In this document: positions 8,924-19,485 of the stretch, one piece after another
Layout of the letters: each line of letters begins with the position of its first letter
Numbering within the stretch: the stretch's first letter is position 1
Assembly (NCBI GenBank): GCA_002726205.1
Contig: PBSL01000011.1
Coordinates: 46,493-110,492 of the forward strand
DNA from: Planctomycetaceae bacterium
GTDB lineage: Bacteria; Planctomycetota; Planctomycetia; Planctomycetales; Planctomycetaceae
DNA: 64,000 nucleotides
Reading direction: 5' to 3'
Made by a program: the position numbers and the translations under genes
Notes under the pieces: generated by a model
Database searches by the model: none
The model's input: only the letters and a program-made list of their open reading frames with translations
Told to the model about the DNA's origin: nothing

Positions 8924-10190
8924 AACGAATGCTGAAGAAGAGGTAAAAAACGGTGCGACTGAGAACCATCTTCCTGGGCAACATGTTGCTGTTAGCCACG
9001 CCAGTGGCCGATGCGGCCGAAATTCCGGTGACCGGTCACCACGATCGACGACTCGAATCGCTGGATCGGCTGATGACCGGCTTTCTGACTCGTCACAAGC
9101 TTCCCGGAGCCTCGCTGGCGGTGACTCGTCACGGTCGCCTGGTTTACGCTCGCGGTTTTGGCCTGGCCGACACCGCCGCTGACGATCCGGTATCGCCGAC
9201 GAGCTTGTTTCGAATCGCCAGCCTCTCGAAACCGATCACCGCGGTCGCCATATTGCAGCTGGTCGAACAGGGACGGGTTAGCCTGGATGACTCGGTGAGC
9301 GCGGTACTGGGGCTCGAACCCACCGTTGATCGCAAGCGACATCAACGTGTGACGATTCGGCAGTGCCTGCAGCATACCGGTGGCTGGGATCGAGGTGTGT
9401 CGTTCGATCCGATGTTCCAGTCGGTACGGATCGCGACGGTGCTGGGCACGAAATCCCCGGCGGCCGCCAGCGACGTCATCCGGTTCATGCAACGCTGGCC
9501 TCTCGATTTCGATCCGGGCACACGCTACGCGTATTCCAACTACGGCTACTGTCTGCTGGGCCGGGTGATCGAGAAACTTTCCGGCACCAGTTACGAGCGG
9601 CACGTCCGCAAACAGGTGTTCAAACCCCTGGGAGTGACACGCGTGCGGGTCGGCCGTTCACAGGCGCAGGGGCGTTTCCCGGGCGAGGTCCGCTATCACG
9701 TCGACGGAGAGAAGGTCGGTTTGAGCGTGTTTGCCTCGAACCTCGGACAGCCGGTTTCTCGTGCTTACGGCGCCTGGTATCTGGAAGCGATGGATTCCCA
9801 CGGCGGCTGGATTGCCTCGGCTGTCGACCTGGTTCGATTTGCCTCGGCGATGGATCGACCGCAGAAGAGCCACCTGCTCAAGGCCGTCTCGATCAAGGAG
9901 ATGATCGCAGCTCCGCCGGCACCGGTTTCCCGCGAGTCCGACGGCCGCCCTTCGGACGTGTACTATGGCCTGGGATGGTCGGTCCGACAGGTGTCGAAGG
10001 GGCGTTGGAACCTGTGGCACACGGGGTCTCTGGCGGGAACCTCCACGCTGCTGGTCCGCCGCCACGACGGCATCAACTGGGCGGTGCTCTTCAATTCCCG
10101 CAAGCCATGCAACGGCAGCAATCCGTCCTCGGCCATCGATCCGCTGGTGCACAAGGCCGTCGATGCGGTGAAGGAGTGGCCCGAGAAGGA

Positions 10191-11936
<1,746 letters not shown>

Positions 11937-12119
11937 TGCCGTGTTGCCGTGATCGTCAACCAGTTGTTCCTCGATCGCGATGGCCGGTTCGGATTAGGGT
12001 GTCGGCAGAGCCGTGGAAAAGAAGAAGAATCATCGGAATCGCCGGTCGGGGAGTTATGGCGAAAACGGCAGGACACGTGGAGCCGTGGCTTCGAGATTCC
12101 GGGGAAGGGACAATAGCTG

Positions 12120-12126
12120 TTAGAAT
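12120..12126 (+). promoter_or_regulatory. Possible -10 element directly before the PSD1-type gene
   Basis: TTAGAAT ends 6 nt before the ATG at 12133, so a transcript starting about 7 nt after the hexamer would begin at the start codon. No Shine-Dalgarno sequence stands in the usual place. No good -35 box is visible. The assignment is by sequence likeness only. Confidence 0.3.
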
Positions 12127-12132
12127 GCCCGG

Positions 12133-15072
12133 ATGATCAGCCAAATAGGTCCTGTCGTTGTGAGTCGCCTGGGCGCGGTCGTGGTTGCCGTGCTGTTCGG
12201 GGCTGCCGCGACGTCGGCGGCCGATCCCACGGCAAAGCAATTGGAAGCTCGCGTCCGCGCGATCTTCAAAAGCCATTGCCTGGTGTGCCACTCCGGAACC
12301 AAGGCCAAGGGAGAGTTGACACTCTCGAACCGGGCGGGGTTGGTCAAGGGAGGGGAATCGGGTCGAGTGATCTCACCGGGTCGGCCCGAGCAGAGTTCGC
12401 TGTTCGAGCATGTCGGAGATGGCTCGATGCCCCCGGCAAGAGACAAGCGGTTGGCCAAGGCCGACGTCGAGACGATCCGGATGTGGATTCTTCGTGGAGC
12501 CCCCTTCGGCAAGGGGGGACGTTTGCCGACGGCAGTCAGCCAGCACGACACCTATCCGATCCTCCAGCTGCGCTGCGTGGTGTGCCACGGGGGACGTGTC
12601 CGTAATGCCGACCTGGACCTGAGAACCCGCGAGTCGATTCTCAAGGGAGGCAAGTCCGGACCAGCAGCCGTGGCAGGACGTCCCGGCGAGAGCCTGTTGC
12701 TGAAGAAGATTCACGATGGATCGATGCCGCCACGCCGCCGCGTCGTCGAGGTCAGCATCAAGGTGATCGAACCTGCCGAAACCGAGAAACTGGTGAAGTG
12801 GATTGCCGCGGGGTTGCCGATTTCCGCCGAACCACCCTCGGCCGTCGAAGTGCCGCTGGTCAATGCCGAGGATCGCAGGTTCTGGGCCTTCCAGCCGCCC
12901 AGGGCAGCCGCGCTGCCGAGAGTCAACTCGACCGCCGGGAACGGCCCGATCGATGCTTTTCTGATCAGGAAACTCGAGCAGCAGGGCCTGTCGCTGTCAC
13001 CGGCTGCCAGGCGAAGCATCCTGTTGCGACGGGCGGCGTTCGACGTGACGGGGCTACCGCCGACGATCGAAGAAATCGACGCGTTCCTCGACGATCCCGA
13101 TCCCCTCGCCTGGGAGCGCCAGGTCGACCGGTTGCTGGCATCACCGCATTTCGGCGAACGCTGGGCCCGCTTCTGGTTGGACCTGGTCGGGTATTCCGAC
13201 TCTGACGGTATTCAAAACGCCGACCCGATCCGACGGGCCGCTCATCGATACCGCGACTACGTGATCCGGTCCTTCAACGATGACAAGCCTTACGATCGTT
13301 TTCTGACCGAACAGGTGGCCGGTGATGAACTGGCTGACTATCGCAATGCGAAGGTCATCACTCAGGAGCTGGAAGACAATCTCGTTGCCACGGGATTCTT
13401 GCGTTTCGTGCCCGACGCGACCTATGCCAATATCACCGGATTTGTTCCCGACCGGCTGGAGGTGATCAATGCCGAGCTGGAAGTACTGGCTTCCACGGTG
13501 CTGGGACTGTCGCTGAAGTGTGCCCGCTGTCATTCGCACAAGTTCGACCCTCTGCCGCAACGTGACTACTACCGCCTCGCGGCGATCTTCAAGGGGGCTC
13601 TCGATGAAAACGATTGGCTGAAGCCGTATGGAACCAGTCAATTCAGTTCCGGAGCGATCGGTTTTCGTCACATGCCTGTCGTCTCGACAGCCAGGCAGAA
13701 GGCCGTCGACGAGTTCAACGCGAGCCTGGCTGAGCAGGCGGCCTCGGCTCAGCTTGCCCTGAAGAAACGGGCCGCCGCGTTGCGGAAGAAGCACATCGAG
13801 ACGCGGTTGGCAAAACTGCCGGAACCGCTGCGGGCAGATCTTCGCACGATGCTGGCCACCAAGGCCGCCAGCCGAAATGCAATCCAGAAGTACCTGGCGG
13901 AAAAATTCGAAGCAACGCTTTCGATTGACGAGGCGGCGTTGAAGAAGATCGAACCGGATTACGCGAAGGCGGTCGCGGCAACTGCCAAGCAAACCAAGGA
14001 ACTGGCGAGCCAAAAGAAGGAACAGCCGTTTGTTCGGGCCCTGTGGGATCGTGGCAGCCCGTCGCCGACGTACGTCCTTCGCCGCGGTAACTACCGGACA
14101 CCCGGACGGAAGGTGGAACCGGGTGTGCCCGAGGTCCTTTCACCGGCGGGATTCCGGCTGGAGATCAAGCCGCCCTGGCCGGGCGCCAAGTCGACCGGTC
14201 GGCGGTTGGCTTTTGCTCGCTGGTTGGTGGCCGACGAACATCCATTGACGGCGAGGATCATCGTAAACCGGATCTGGAAACACTATTTCGGGCGTGGGAT
14301 CGTGGCCACGTTGGATAATTTCGGCAAGGTCGGTACGCGGCCGAGCCACCCCCGGCTGCTCGATTGGCTTGCCGTCGACCTGATCGGGAAACAATGGCGG
14401 CTGAAATCGATTCACCGGCGAATCCTGCTCTCGGCGGCCTACCGGCAGTCCTCGACGGTCACCCGAGAACATCTCCGCCTGGACCCGGAAAATAGGTTGT
14501 GGTCCCGGATGAAGCTGAAACGTCTGGATGCCGAGAGCTTGAGAGACGGGCTGCTGGCGGTCTCGGGTGAACTGGACACGCGGCAGTTCGGAACCGCCGA
14601 TCCCGTGACGGCACGTGCCGACGGACTGGTGACGGCTGTGCGAGGTCAGCGAGGATGGCGACGGAGCATTTTCCTGCTGCAACGGCGTACACAGATCGCC
14701 ACCCTGCTGCAGAACTTTGATCTTCCGCGAATGAACCCCAATTGTGTTGATCGGCCAGTGTCGATCGTGGCGCCCCAGGCGTTGCACCTGTTGAACAACA
14801 AGCTGGTCCGGGAACTGGCTGATCGATTCGCGGAACGGGTGACGCGAGAAGTCGGGGACGGGCTCGAGCAGCAGGTTGTCCGCGTGTACCGCATCGGTAC
14901 CGGGGGCCGTCCCGGCGAAGAGGAACTGGTCGCCGCCACCGACGTGTTGCGGAAGTTGCGGAATGAATGGTCGTTGCAGATCAAGGATGACCCGGCGGCA
15001 GCGCGACGGCGGGCGTTGGGGAATCTCTGCCACGCCGTGATGAACTCGGCGGCTTTCATCTACCTGGACTGA
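12133..15072 (+). CDS. PSD1-type protein: two PSCyt1 haem motifs, DUF1549 and DUF1553
   Basis: A 979-residue exported protein with a signal peptide ending near TSAADP. Two Planctomycete cytochrome c domains follow one another: CLVCH (Cys49, Cys52, His53) and CVVCH (Cys148, Cys151, His152), each with a distal SMPP motif supplying the probable Met ligand. A DUF1549 region starts near residue 270 (IDAFLIRKLEQQGL) and holds a third motif CARCHSHKFDPL (Cys463, Cys466). The DUF1553 region is C-terminal (LAFARWLVADEHPLTARII, RIWKHYFGRGIV). Such proteins are periplasmic, of unknown biochemical role, and are nearly always paired with a DUF1501 protein, as here. A basic Ala/Lys-rich coiled stretch lies around residues 515-630. 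Confidence 0.92.
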   Translation: MISQIGPVVVSRLGAVVVAVLFGAAATSAADPTAKQLEARVRAIFKSHCLVCHSGTKAKGELTLSNRAGLVKGGESGRVISPGRPEQSSLFEHVGDGSMPPARDKRLAKADVETIRMWILRGAPFGKGGRLPTAVSQHDTYPILQLRCVVCHGGRVRNADLDLRTRESILKGGKSGPAAVAGRPGESLLLKKIHDGSMPPRRRVVEVSIKVIEPAETEKLVKWIAAGLPISAEPPSAVEVPLVNAEDRRFWAFQPPRAAALPRVNSTAGNGPIDAFLIRKLEQQGLSLSPAARRSILLRRAAFDVTGLPPTIEEIDAFLDDPDPLAWERQVDRLLASPHFGERWARFWLDLVGYSDSDGIQNADPIRRAAHRYRDYVIRSFNDDKPYDRFLTEQVAGDELADYRNAKVITQELEDNLVATGFLRFVPDATYANITGFVPDRLEVINAELEVLASTVLGLSLKCARCHSHKFDPLPQRDYYRLAAIFKGALDENDWLKPYGTSQFSSGAIGFRHMPVVSTARQKAVDEFNASLAEQAASAQLALKKRAAALRKKHIETRLAKLPEPLRADLRTMLATKAASRNAIQKYLAEKFEATLSIDEAALKKIEPDYAKAVAATAKQTKELASQKKEQPFVRALWDRGSPSPTYVLRRGNYRTPGRKVEPGVPEVLSPAGFRLEIKPPWPGAKSTGRRLAFARWLVADEHPLTARIIVNRIWKHYFGRGIVATLDNFGKVGTRPSHPRLLDWLAVDLIGKQWRLKSIHRRILLSAAYRQSSTVTREHLRLDPENRLWSRMKLKRLDAESLRDGLLAVSGELDTRQFGTADPVTARADGLVTAVRGQRGWRRSIFLLQRRTQIATLLQNFDLPRMNPNCVDRPVSIVAPQALHLLNNKLVRELADRFAERVTREVGDGLEQQVVRVYRIGTGGRPGEEELVAATDVLRKLRNEWSLQIKDDPAAARRRALGNLCHAVMNSAAFIYLD

Positions 15073-15102
15073 ACACCGTGTCGAGGAAAGAGGGTTGTGT
15101 GG

Positions 15103-16593
15103 ATGAATGACTTTCCGGGATCGGTGGCCGAAACTTCGCTGCACCGGATGACCCGTCGTGGATTTTTTGAGTCGACCGCCAGCGGACTGGGAGCCGCCGC
15201 GCTGGCGAGCCTGCTGGGGCAGGACCTTTATGGGGGATCCGGGTTGTTGGCGGCCGAGACCGGCCAGTTAGCGGCCCCTCCTGATCAGACACCCAAGTCG
15301 ACCCACTTCGAACCCCGCGCCAGTTCGGTGATCCACCTGTTCATGAACGGTGGTCCCAGCCAGATGGATCTTTTTGATCCCAAGGAGGAACTGACCCGCA
15401 ATCACGGCAAGTCGTATTTCGACAAGATCGCCGGCGAGGTTGAGAATCCGGGCGCGGCCGGTGCCTTGATGCGTTGCCCATTCAAGTTCCGTCGTCACGG
15501 CGAGAGTGGAATCGATGTTTCGGAGTTGCTGCCGCACCTGGCCGGCCAGGTCGATCGCATCTCACTGGTTCGGTCGATGTACACGACCAACCTGACCCAT
15601 GAGCCGGCGCTGTTCATCGCGCATTGCGGACGGATGACTCCCGGCCTTCCCAGCCTGGGGTCATGGGTCACCTACGGGTTGGGGAGTGAAAACCGCAACC
15701 TACCGGCCTATATCGTGCTCGACGATCCGGCCGGGCTACCGGTCAACGGGGTGCAAAACTGGCAGGCTGGGTATCTGCCACCGGTCTACCAGGGCACGCG
15801 ATTTCGATCCACCGGAGACCCGGTGCTGAACCTGGCACGCGAGTACAAGGAATCCGATTCGGTCGTGAAGATCGAGCGGGACTTGATCGGGATCCTCGAT
15901 CGCATTCACCGGAGGCGTCGCAACGGGCAGCCAAGACTGCAAGCCCGCATTGCCAGCTACGAATTGGCCGCGCGGATGCAGATGGCAACGACGGATGCCC
16001 TGGACCTGTCTCAGGAGACCCAGGCAACACAGAAGCGTTACGGGATCGGCGACAAGGCGACCGACTCTTACGGACGCCGCTGCTTGATTGCCCGGCGCCT
16101 GGTTGAACGCGGTGTTCGCTTTGTTCAGTTGTTCATCAACTTCCAGATCTGGGACAACCATACGAATATCGGCACCGCGCTGCCTTCGGCCTGTCGCAAG
16201 ACCGATCAACCCTCGGCCGCGTTGCTGGAAGATCTTGACCAACGCGGCTTGCTCGACAGCACCCTGGTTGTCTGGGGAGGGGAGTTTGGACGATTGCCGA
16301 TCGCCCAGTTGCCCGGCGACAAGAATGTTCTCAAGGCCGGTCGCGACCATAACCAGAATGCGATGGTGACCTGGTTGGCCGGTGGTGGGATCAAGCGGGG
16401 ACACATCCACGGGTCGACCGACGAAATCGGACTGAAGGCCGCCGATCAGAAGGTCAGTGTTCATGACTGGCACGCAACGATCCTGCAGCAGTTGGGATTG
16501 CATCACGAGGAGCTCTATTACCGGCGCAACGGATTGAAGGAACGGCTGACATCGGTGTTTCCCGCTCGGGTGATCAACGAGATTCTCGCCTGA
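15103..16593 (+). CDS. DUF1501 protein with Tat-type leader (PSD1 partner)
   Basis: A 496-residue member of the DUF1501 family, alkaline-phosphatase/sulfatase-like. The ATG at 15103 follows an AGGAAAGAGGG purine run; the GTG at 15097 is less likely. The leader MTRRGFFESTASGLGAAALA is Tat-like. Characteristic segments are VIHLFMNGGPSQMDLFDPK near the N-terminus, RSMYTTNLTHEPA, LVVWGGEFGRLPIAQ and a late D-H pair in GRDHNQNAM and HDWHATIL. The catalytic activity of the family is unproven. It starts 30 nt after its PSD1 partner and ends 10 nt before the radical SAM gene, so all three could be on one transcript. Confidence 0.92.
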   Translation: MNDFPGSVAETSLHRMTRRGFFESTASGLGAAALASLLGQDLYGGSGLLAAETGQLAAPPDQTPKSTHFEPRASSVIHLFMNGGPSQMDLFDPKEELTRNHGKSYFDKIAGEVENPGAAGALMRCPFKFRRHGESGIDVSELLPHLAGQVDRISLVRSMYTTNLTHEPALFIAHCGRMTPGLPSLGSWVTYGLGSENRNLPAYIVLDDPAGLPVNGVQNWQAGYLPPVYQGTRFRSTGDPVLNLAREYKESDSVVKIERDLIGILDRIHRRRRNGQPRLQARIASYELAARMQMATTDALDLSQETQATQKRYGIGDKATDSYGRRCLIARRLVERGVRFVQLFINFQIWDNHTNIGTALPSACRKTDQPSAALLEDLDQRGLLDSTLVVWGGEFGRLPIAQLPGDKNVLKAGRDHNQNAMVTWLAGGGIKRGHIHGSTDEIGLKAADQKVSVHDWHATILQQLGLHHEELYYRRNGLKERLTSVFPARVINEILA

Positions 16594-16603
16594 GAGGCGC
16601 GAC

Positions 16604-18034
16604 GTGATGACCAGCGGTGAAAACGACCCGAAGGCTCGCGGCGGTGTGTTGCTGGTGTCGTGTTATGAACTGGGACGTCAGCCGCTGGGAGTGGCCTGGC
16701 CGGCGGGATTCCTGCGCGAGGCCGGTTTCGATCCCGTTTGCCGTGATGTCTCGGTGCGACCACTGACACGCGTCGAAATCCGTCACGCGGCGGTTGCTGT
16801 GATTTCCGTTCCGATGCACACGGCAATGCGTATGGGTGTCAGTGTGGCCGAGGCAATTCGTGCGGTCCAGCCGCGGTGCCGTGTTGTGTTTTTCGGGCTT
16901 TATGCCGTGCTCAACTCCGCGGCCCTGATGGCAGACGGTGCCGCGGCGTGCCTGGGTGGCGAAAGCGAAGAGGAACTGGTGTCGCTGATCCGTGGATGGG
17001 ACAACGAAGACGCTCTCGATCGATCCCCGGATACCGGCAAGAGGCACCAGCGGTTTCGTGTGCCGGACCGGTCGACCTTGCCTGATTTGGAACGCTACGC
17101 GAAGTTCGAGGCGAGCGGTCGCAGCGAAGCCGTGCTCGTGGGAAGTGTGGAGGCCAGTCGGGGCTGCCGTCACCTGTGCACGCACTGCCCGATTCCGCCC
17201 GTGTACCGGGGCAGGTTTGTTGCCGTGCCGGAGGATGTTGTACTGGCCGACATCGCGCAGCAGGTGGCTGCCGGAGCACGTCACATCACCTTCACCGATC
17301 CAGATTTCCTGAACGGACCCGGGCACGCCCTGCGTCTGGCCCGGGGACTGCACGCCGCCCATCGCCATGTCTCATTTGATTTCACCGCGAAGATCGAACA
17401 TCTGGTTGAGAGAGGGGACGTGCTTCCCGAACTGGTGGACTGCGGCGCGGCCTTCGTGGTGACGGCGGTGGAGTCGCTCAATGCCAAGGTGCTGGAGATT
17501 CTTCACAAGGGGCACACTCCCGCTGACGTCTTGACGGCGTTGGAGCGAACGCGGATGGCGGGATTGCCGATGCGGCCGACCTGGATGCCGTTTACGCCCT
17601 GGGCGACCATCGACGACTTTCGTGAGATAATCGGTTTCGTGGAATCCGCGGGGCTGGTGACACATGTCGATCCGGTGCAGTTTTCCATCCGCTTGCTGGT
17701 GCCGCCGGGATCATTGCTCGAGGATCACCCCGAATTTCTTGCGTTTCGTGGCGACCTGGACCGACAGGCGTTTTCGTGGACATGGAGATACGCCGACCCG
17801 CGGATGGAAGGTCTGCAGCGGGAAGTGGCGGCCCGGGTCGAAGCCGATGCCCGCGATCAATTCGGTGAGGAAACGACGTTTGCCCGGATCCGGGATCTGG
17901 CCGGAGGTTCGTTGACCTGCCACGCCGCGGTCGCCACCATCGACTCGCCGCCCGCACCGCGATTGACCGAAGACTGGTTTTGTTGAGCGGAACCGACCGG
18001 GGCTCAGTTCGAGTCTCTCGTGATCGGGGAATGA
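16604..18034 (+). CDS. Radical SAM protein with predicted C-terminal selenocysteine (Cys-Sec-Ala-Glu-Pro tail)
   Basis: The N-terminal ~140 residues look like a cobalamin-binding-type Rossmann domain without a clear D-x-H-x-x-G motif. The radical SAM core starts at SVEASRGCRHLCTHC, with the 4Fe-4S cluster cysteines Cys188, Cys192 and Cys195 in C-x3-C-x2-C. A conventional reading ends at TGA 17984-17986, just after L-T-E-D-W-F-C. Read through as selenocysteine (residue 461), the frame adds A-E-P-T-G-A-Q-F-E-S-L-V-I-G-E and stops at TGA 18032-18034, 22 nt before the next start codon. A hairpin suited to a bacterial SECIS follows the UGA. As I recall it, a family named for CUAEP or CCAEP tails exists among radical SAM proteins; I could not check this. 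The start is GTG 16604 or ATG 16607, with AGAGG upstream. The reaction is unknown; a Cys-Sec tail suggests a redox role. Confidence 0.82.
17999..18017 (+). other. SECIS-like hairpin after an in-frame UGA
   Basis: GGGGCTC (17999-18005) pairs with GAGTCTC (18011-18017) as 7 base pairs, two of them G-U, around the 5-nt loop AGTTC. The loop G at 18007 is 21 nt after the last base of the UGA at 17984-17986. Bacterial SECIS elements have a short apical loop carrying a guanine roughly 16-37 nt after the codon, so this one is in range. It lies within the coding sequence, as bacterial SECIS elements do. Confidence 0.65.
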
Positions 18035-18056
18035 TTCCGCAAGGGGAGATGGTTGG

Positions 18057-18767
18057 ATGGATGTCGCACCGGGTTTGCAGCAACTGTTGGGGTTGGACGT
18101 CACCCCGGTGGCCGTGGCCGTGGTTGATGAGTTGCCAGCGGATGTGGCTCGTGTCGACGAGTCGGCAGCCGCGGGCTGTGGCTACTGGAAACGGGCGGCG
18201 CAGGGCGAGGTGTTTGCCACGGTTGCTGTGGATCATTTTGGCTGCCCCATCGGGGCTTACACGCATGGCGTGGAATTGCCGGTGGCCGAGGCCGAGCAAC
18301 AGCAGACGATGATCGACATGATGGTGGAACTGGAGTACGTGCGACGGGATGAGGTTCCCGAGATCCCTCACCACAGTGAAGGATTTGGTGCAGTGGTCTA
18401 TTCACCCATCGACCAGGCCCCCTGCCCCATCGACGCGGTGGTCGTGCAGGGGACCCCCAGACAGATGATGATCCTGGTCGAAGCCGCGAATGCCGCCGGC
18501 CTTGTTGCGGGCCAAGCCGCGGGGCGTCCGACTTGTGCAGCGATTCCTGAGGTGATGCAAGAGGGTCGCTTCGTCACGAACCTGGGGTGTATCGGCAATC
18601 GCGTCTACACCGGGATTGCCGATGATCAACTGTATGTCGTCCTGCCCGGTGATCGGGTCAACGACGTCCACGACAAGTTGTCGGTCATTGTGAATGCCAA
18701 TTCCCGCCTGGAGGCATATCACGGGGACCGCCTGCAGTGTTGCCGCGATAGCACAAACGACGATTGA
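18057..18767 (+). CDS. DUF169 family protein
   Basis: A 236-residue soluble protein with clear DUF169 features: LGLDVTPVAVAVVDELP at the start, AGCGYWKRAAQGEVFATV, FGCPIGAYTHG, APCPIDAVVVQGTPRQMM, GRPTCAAIPEVMQEG and LGCIGNRVYTGIADDQLYVV. Conserved Cys residues (AGCGYW, FGCPIG, PTCAAIP, LGCIGN) suggest metal or Fe-S binding, but the family has no established activity. GGGGAG sits 8 nt before the ATG. It is 22 nt downstream of the proposed extended stop of the radical SAM selenoprotein, so the two are very likely cotranscribed. A function linked to the radical SAM protein is inferred from this position. Confidence 0.88.
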   Translation: MDVAPGLQQLLGLDVTPVAVAVVDELPADVARVDESAAAGCGYWKRAAQGEVFATVAVDHFGCPIGAYTHGVELPVAEAEQQQTMIDMMVELEYVRRDEVPEIPHHSEGFGAVVYSPIDQAPCPIDAVVVQGTPRQMMILVEAANAAGLVAGQAAGRPTCAAIPEVMQEGRFVTNLGCIGNRVYTGIADDQLYVVLPGDRVNDVHDKLSVIVNANSRLEAYHGDRLQCCRDSTNDD

Positions 18768-18861
18768 GACGGCCGGCGATGTGGGTTACAGTTCGCGACA
18801 CATCGGTTGACTGGCTTGCGCTGTACGACTCCCAGAACCGGAACCGAAGGGAAGGCAAACG

Positions 18862-19461
18862 ATGTCTGACGAGATCCTGATCCAGGGTGAACCGATGAAG
18901 GTTCCCACGATGTGCCGGTTCACCATGAGCCAGCCGGTGTACCCCGACCAGTCGTATTATTTCGGCAGTGCCGAGGCGGCCGAGTTGTCACCACTGGCGA
19001 CCCGGTTGTTCGAGATCGAGGGGATTTCGGCGGTCCTGGTGACACACGACCGGATCACTATCACGAAACAGGGTTCGAAGCCGTGGCCTGAAGTTGGCAA
19101 ACAGGTCGGTACGGCAATTCGCGACCACGTGGCCTCGGGACAGCCCGCTGTCGATTCCGACCTCCGGGAAAGAATTCCCACGGCCGAGGTATTGAAGGAT
19201 CGAGTTCAGGGCGTGCTGGACAGAGAGGTCAACCCATCGGTGGCCAGCCATGGCGGTGTGGTCAGGTTGCTCGATGTTCGCGACAACCAGGTCTACCTCC
19301 AGATGGGAGGCGGATGCCAGGGCTGTGGTCAGGCTGATGTGACCTTGAAGCAGGGGGTGGAAGTCGCGATCCGGGCCGAGGTTCCGGAGGTGGGAGAGAT
19401 CCTGGATACCACCGATCACGCCGCCGGAAACAACCCGTATTACTCCCCGTCCAAGAAGTAG
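18862..19461 (+). CDS. Nfu/NifU-type Fe-S cluster carrier
   Basis: A 199-residue protein with two domains. Residues 12-90 match the Nfu N-terminal domain (YYFGSAEAAELSPLATRLFE, then a D-R-I-T-I-T-K strand). Residues ~105-185 are the NifU C-terminal domain with the cluster-holding GGGCQGCGQADVTLK (Cys152, Cys155) and the PEVGEI strand. Such carriers receive 4Fe-4S clusters and deliver them to client enzymes, which fits a radical SAM neighbour. GAAGGGAAGG precedes the ATG. A 94-nt gap separates it from the DUF169 gene, the largest gap in the block, so an internal promoter is possible. Confidence 0.92.
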   Translation: MSDEILIQGEPMKVPTMCRFTMSQPVYPDQSYYFGSAEAAELSPLATRLFEIEGISAVLVTHDRITITKQGSKPWPEVGKQVGTAIRDHVASGQPAVDSDLRERIPTAEVLKDRVQGVLDREVNPSVASHGGVVRLLDVRDNQVYLQMGGGCQGCGQADVTLKQGVEVAIRAEVPEVGEILDTTDHAAGNNPYYSPSKK

Positions 19462-19485
19462 CCCGCCGGCTACCCACGAACTGGC

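Noticed and set aside
17984..17986. TGA as the true end of the radical SAM gene
   Set aside because: The Ala-Glu-Pro continuation, the correctly spaced hairpin and the fit with the next gene favour selenocysteine, although conservation could not be tested here.
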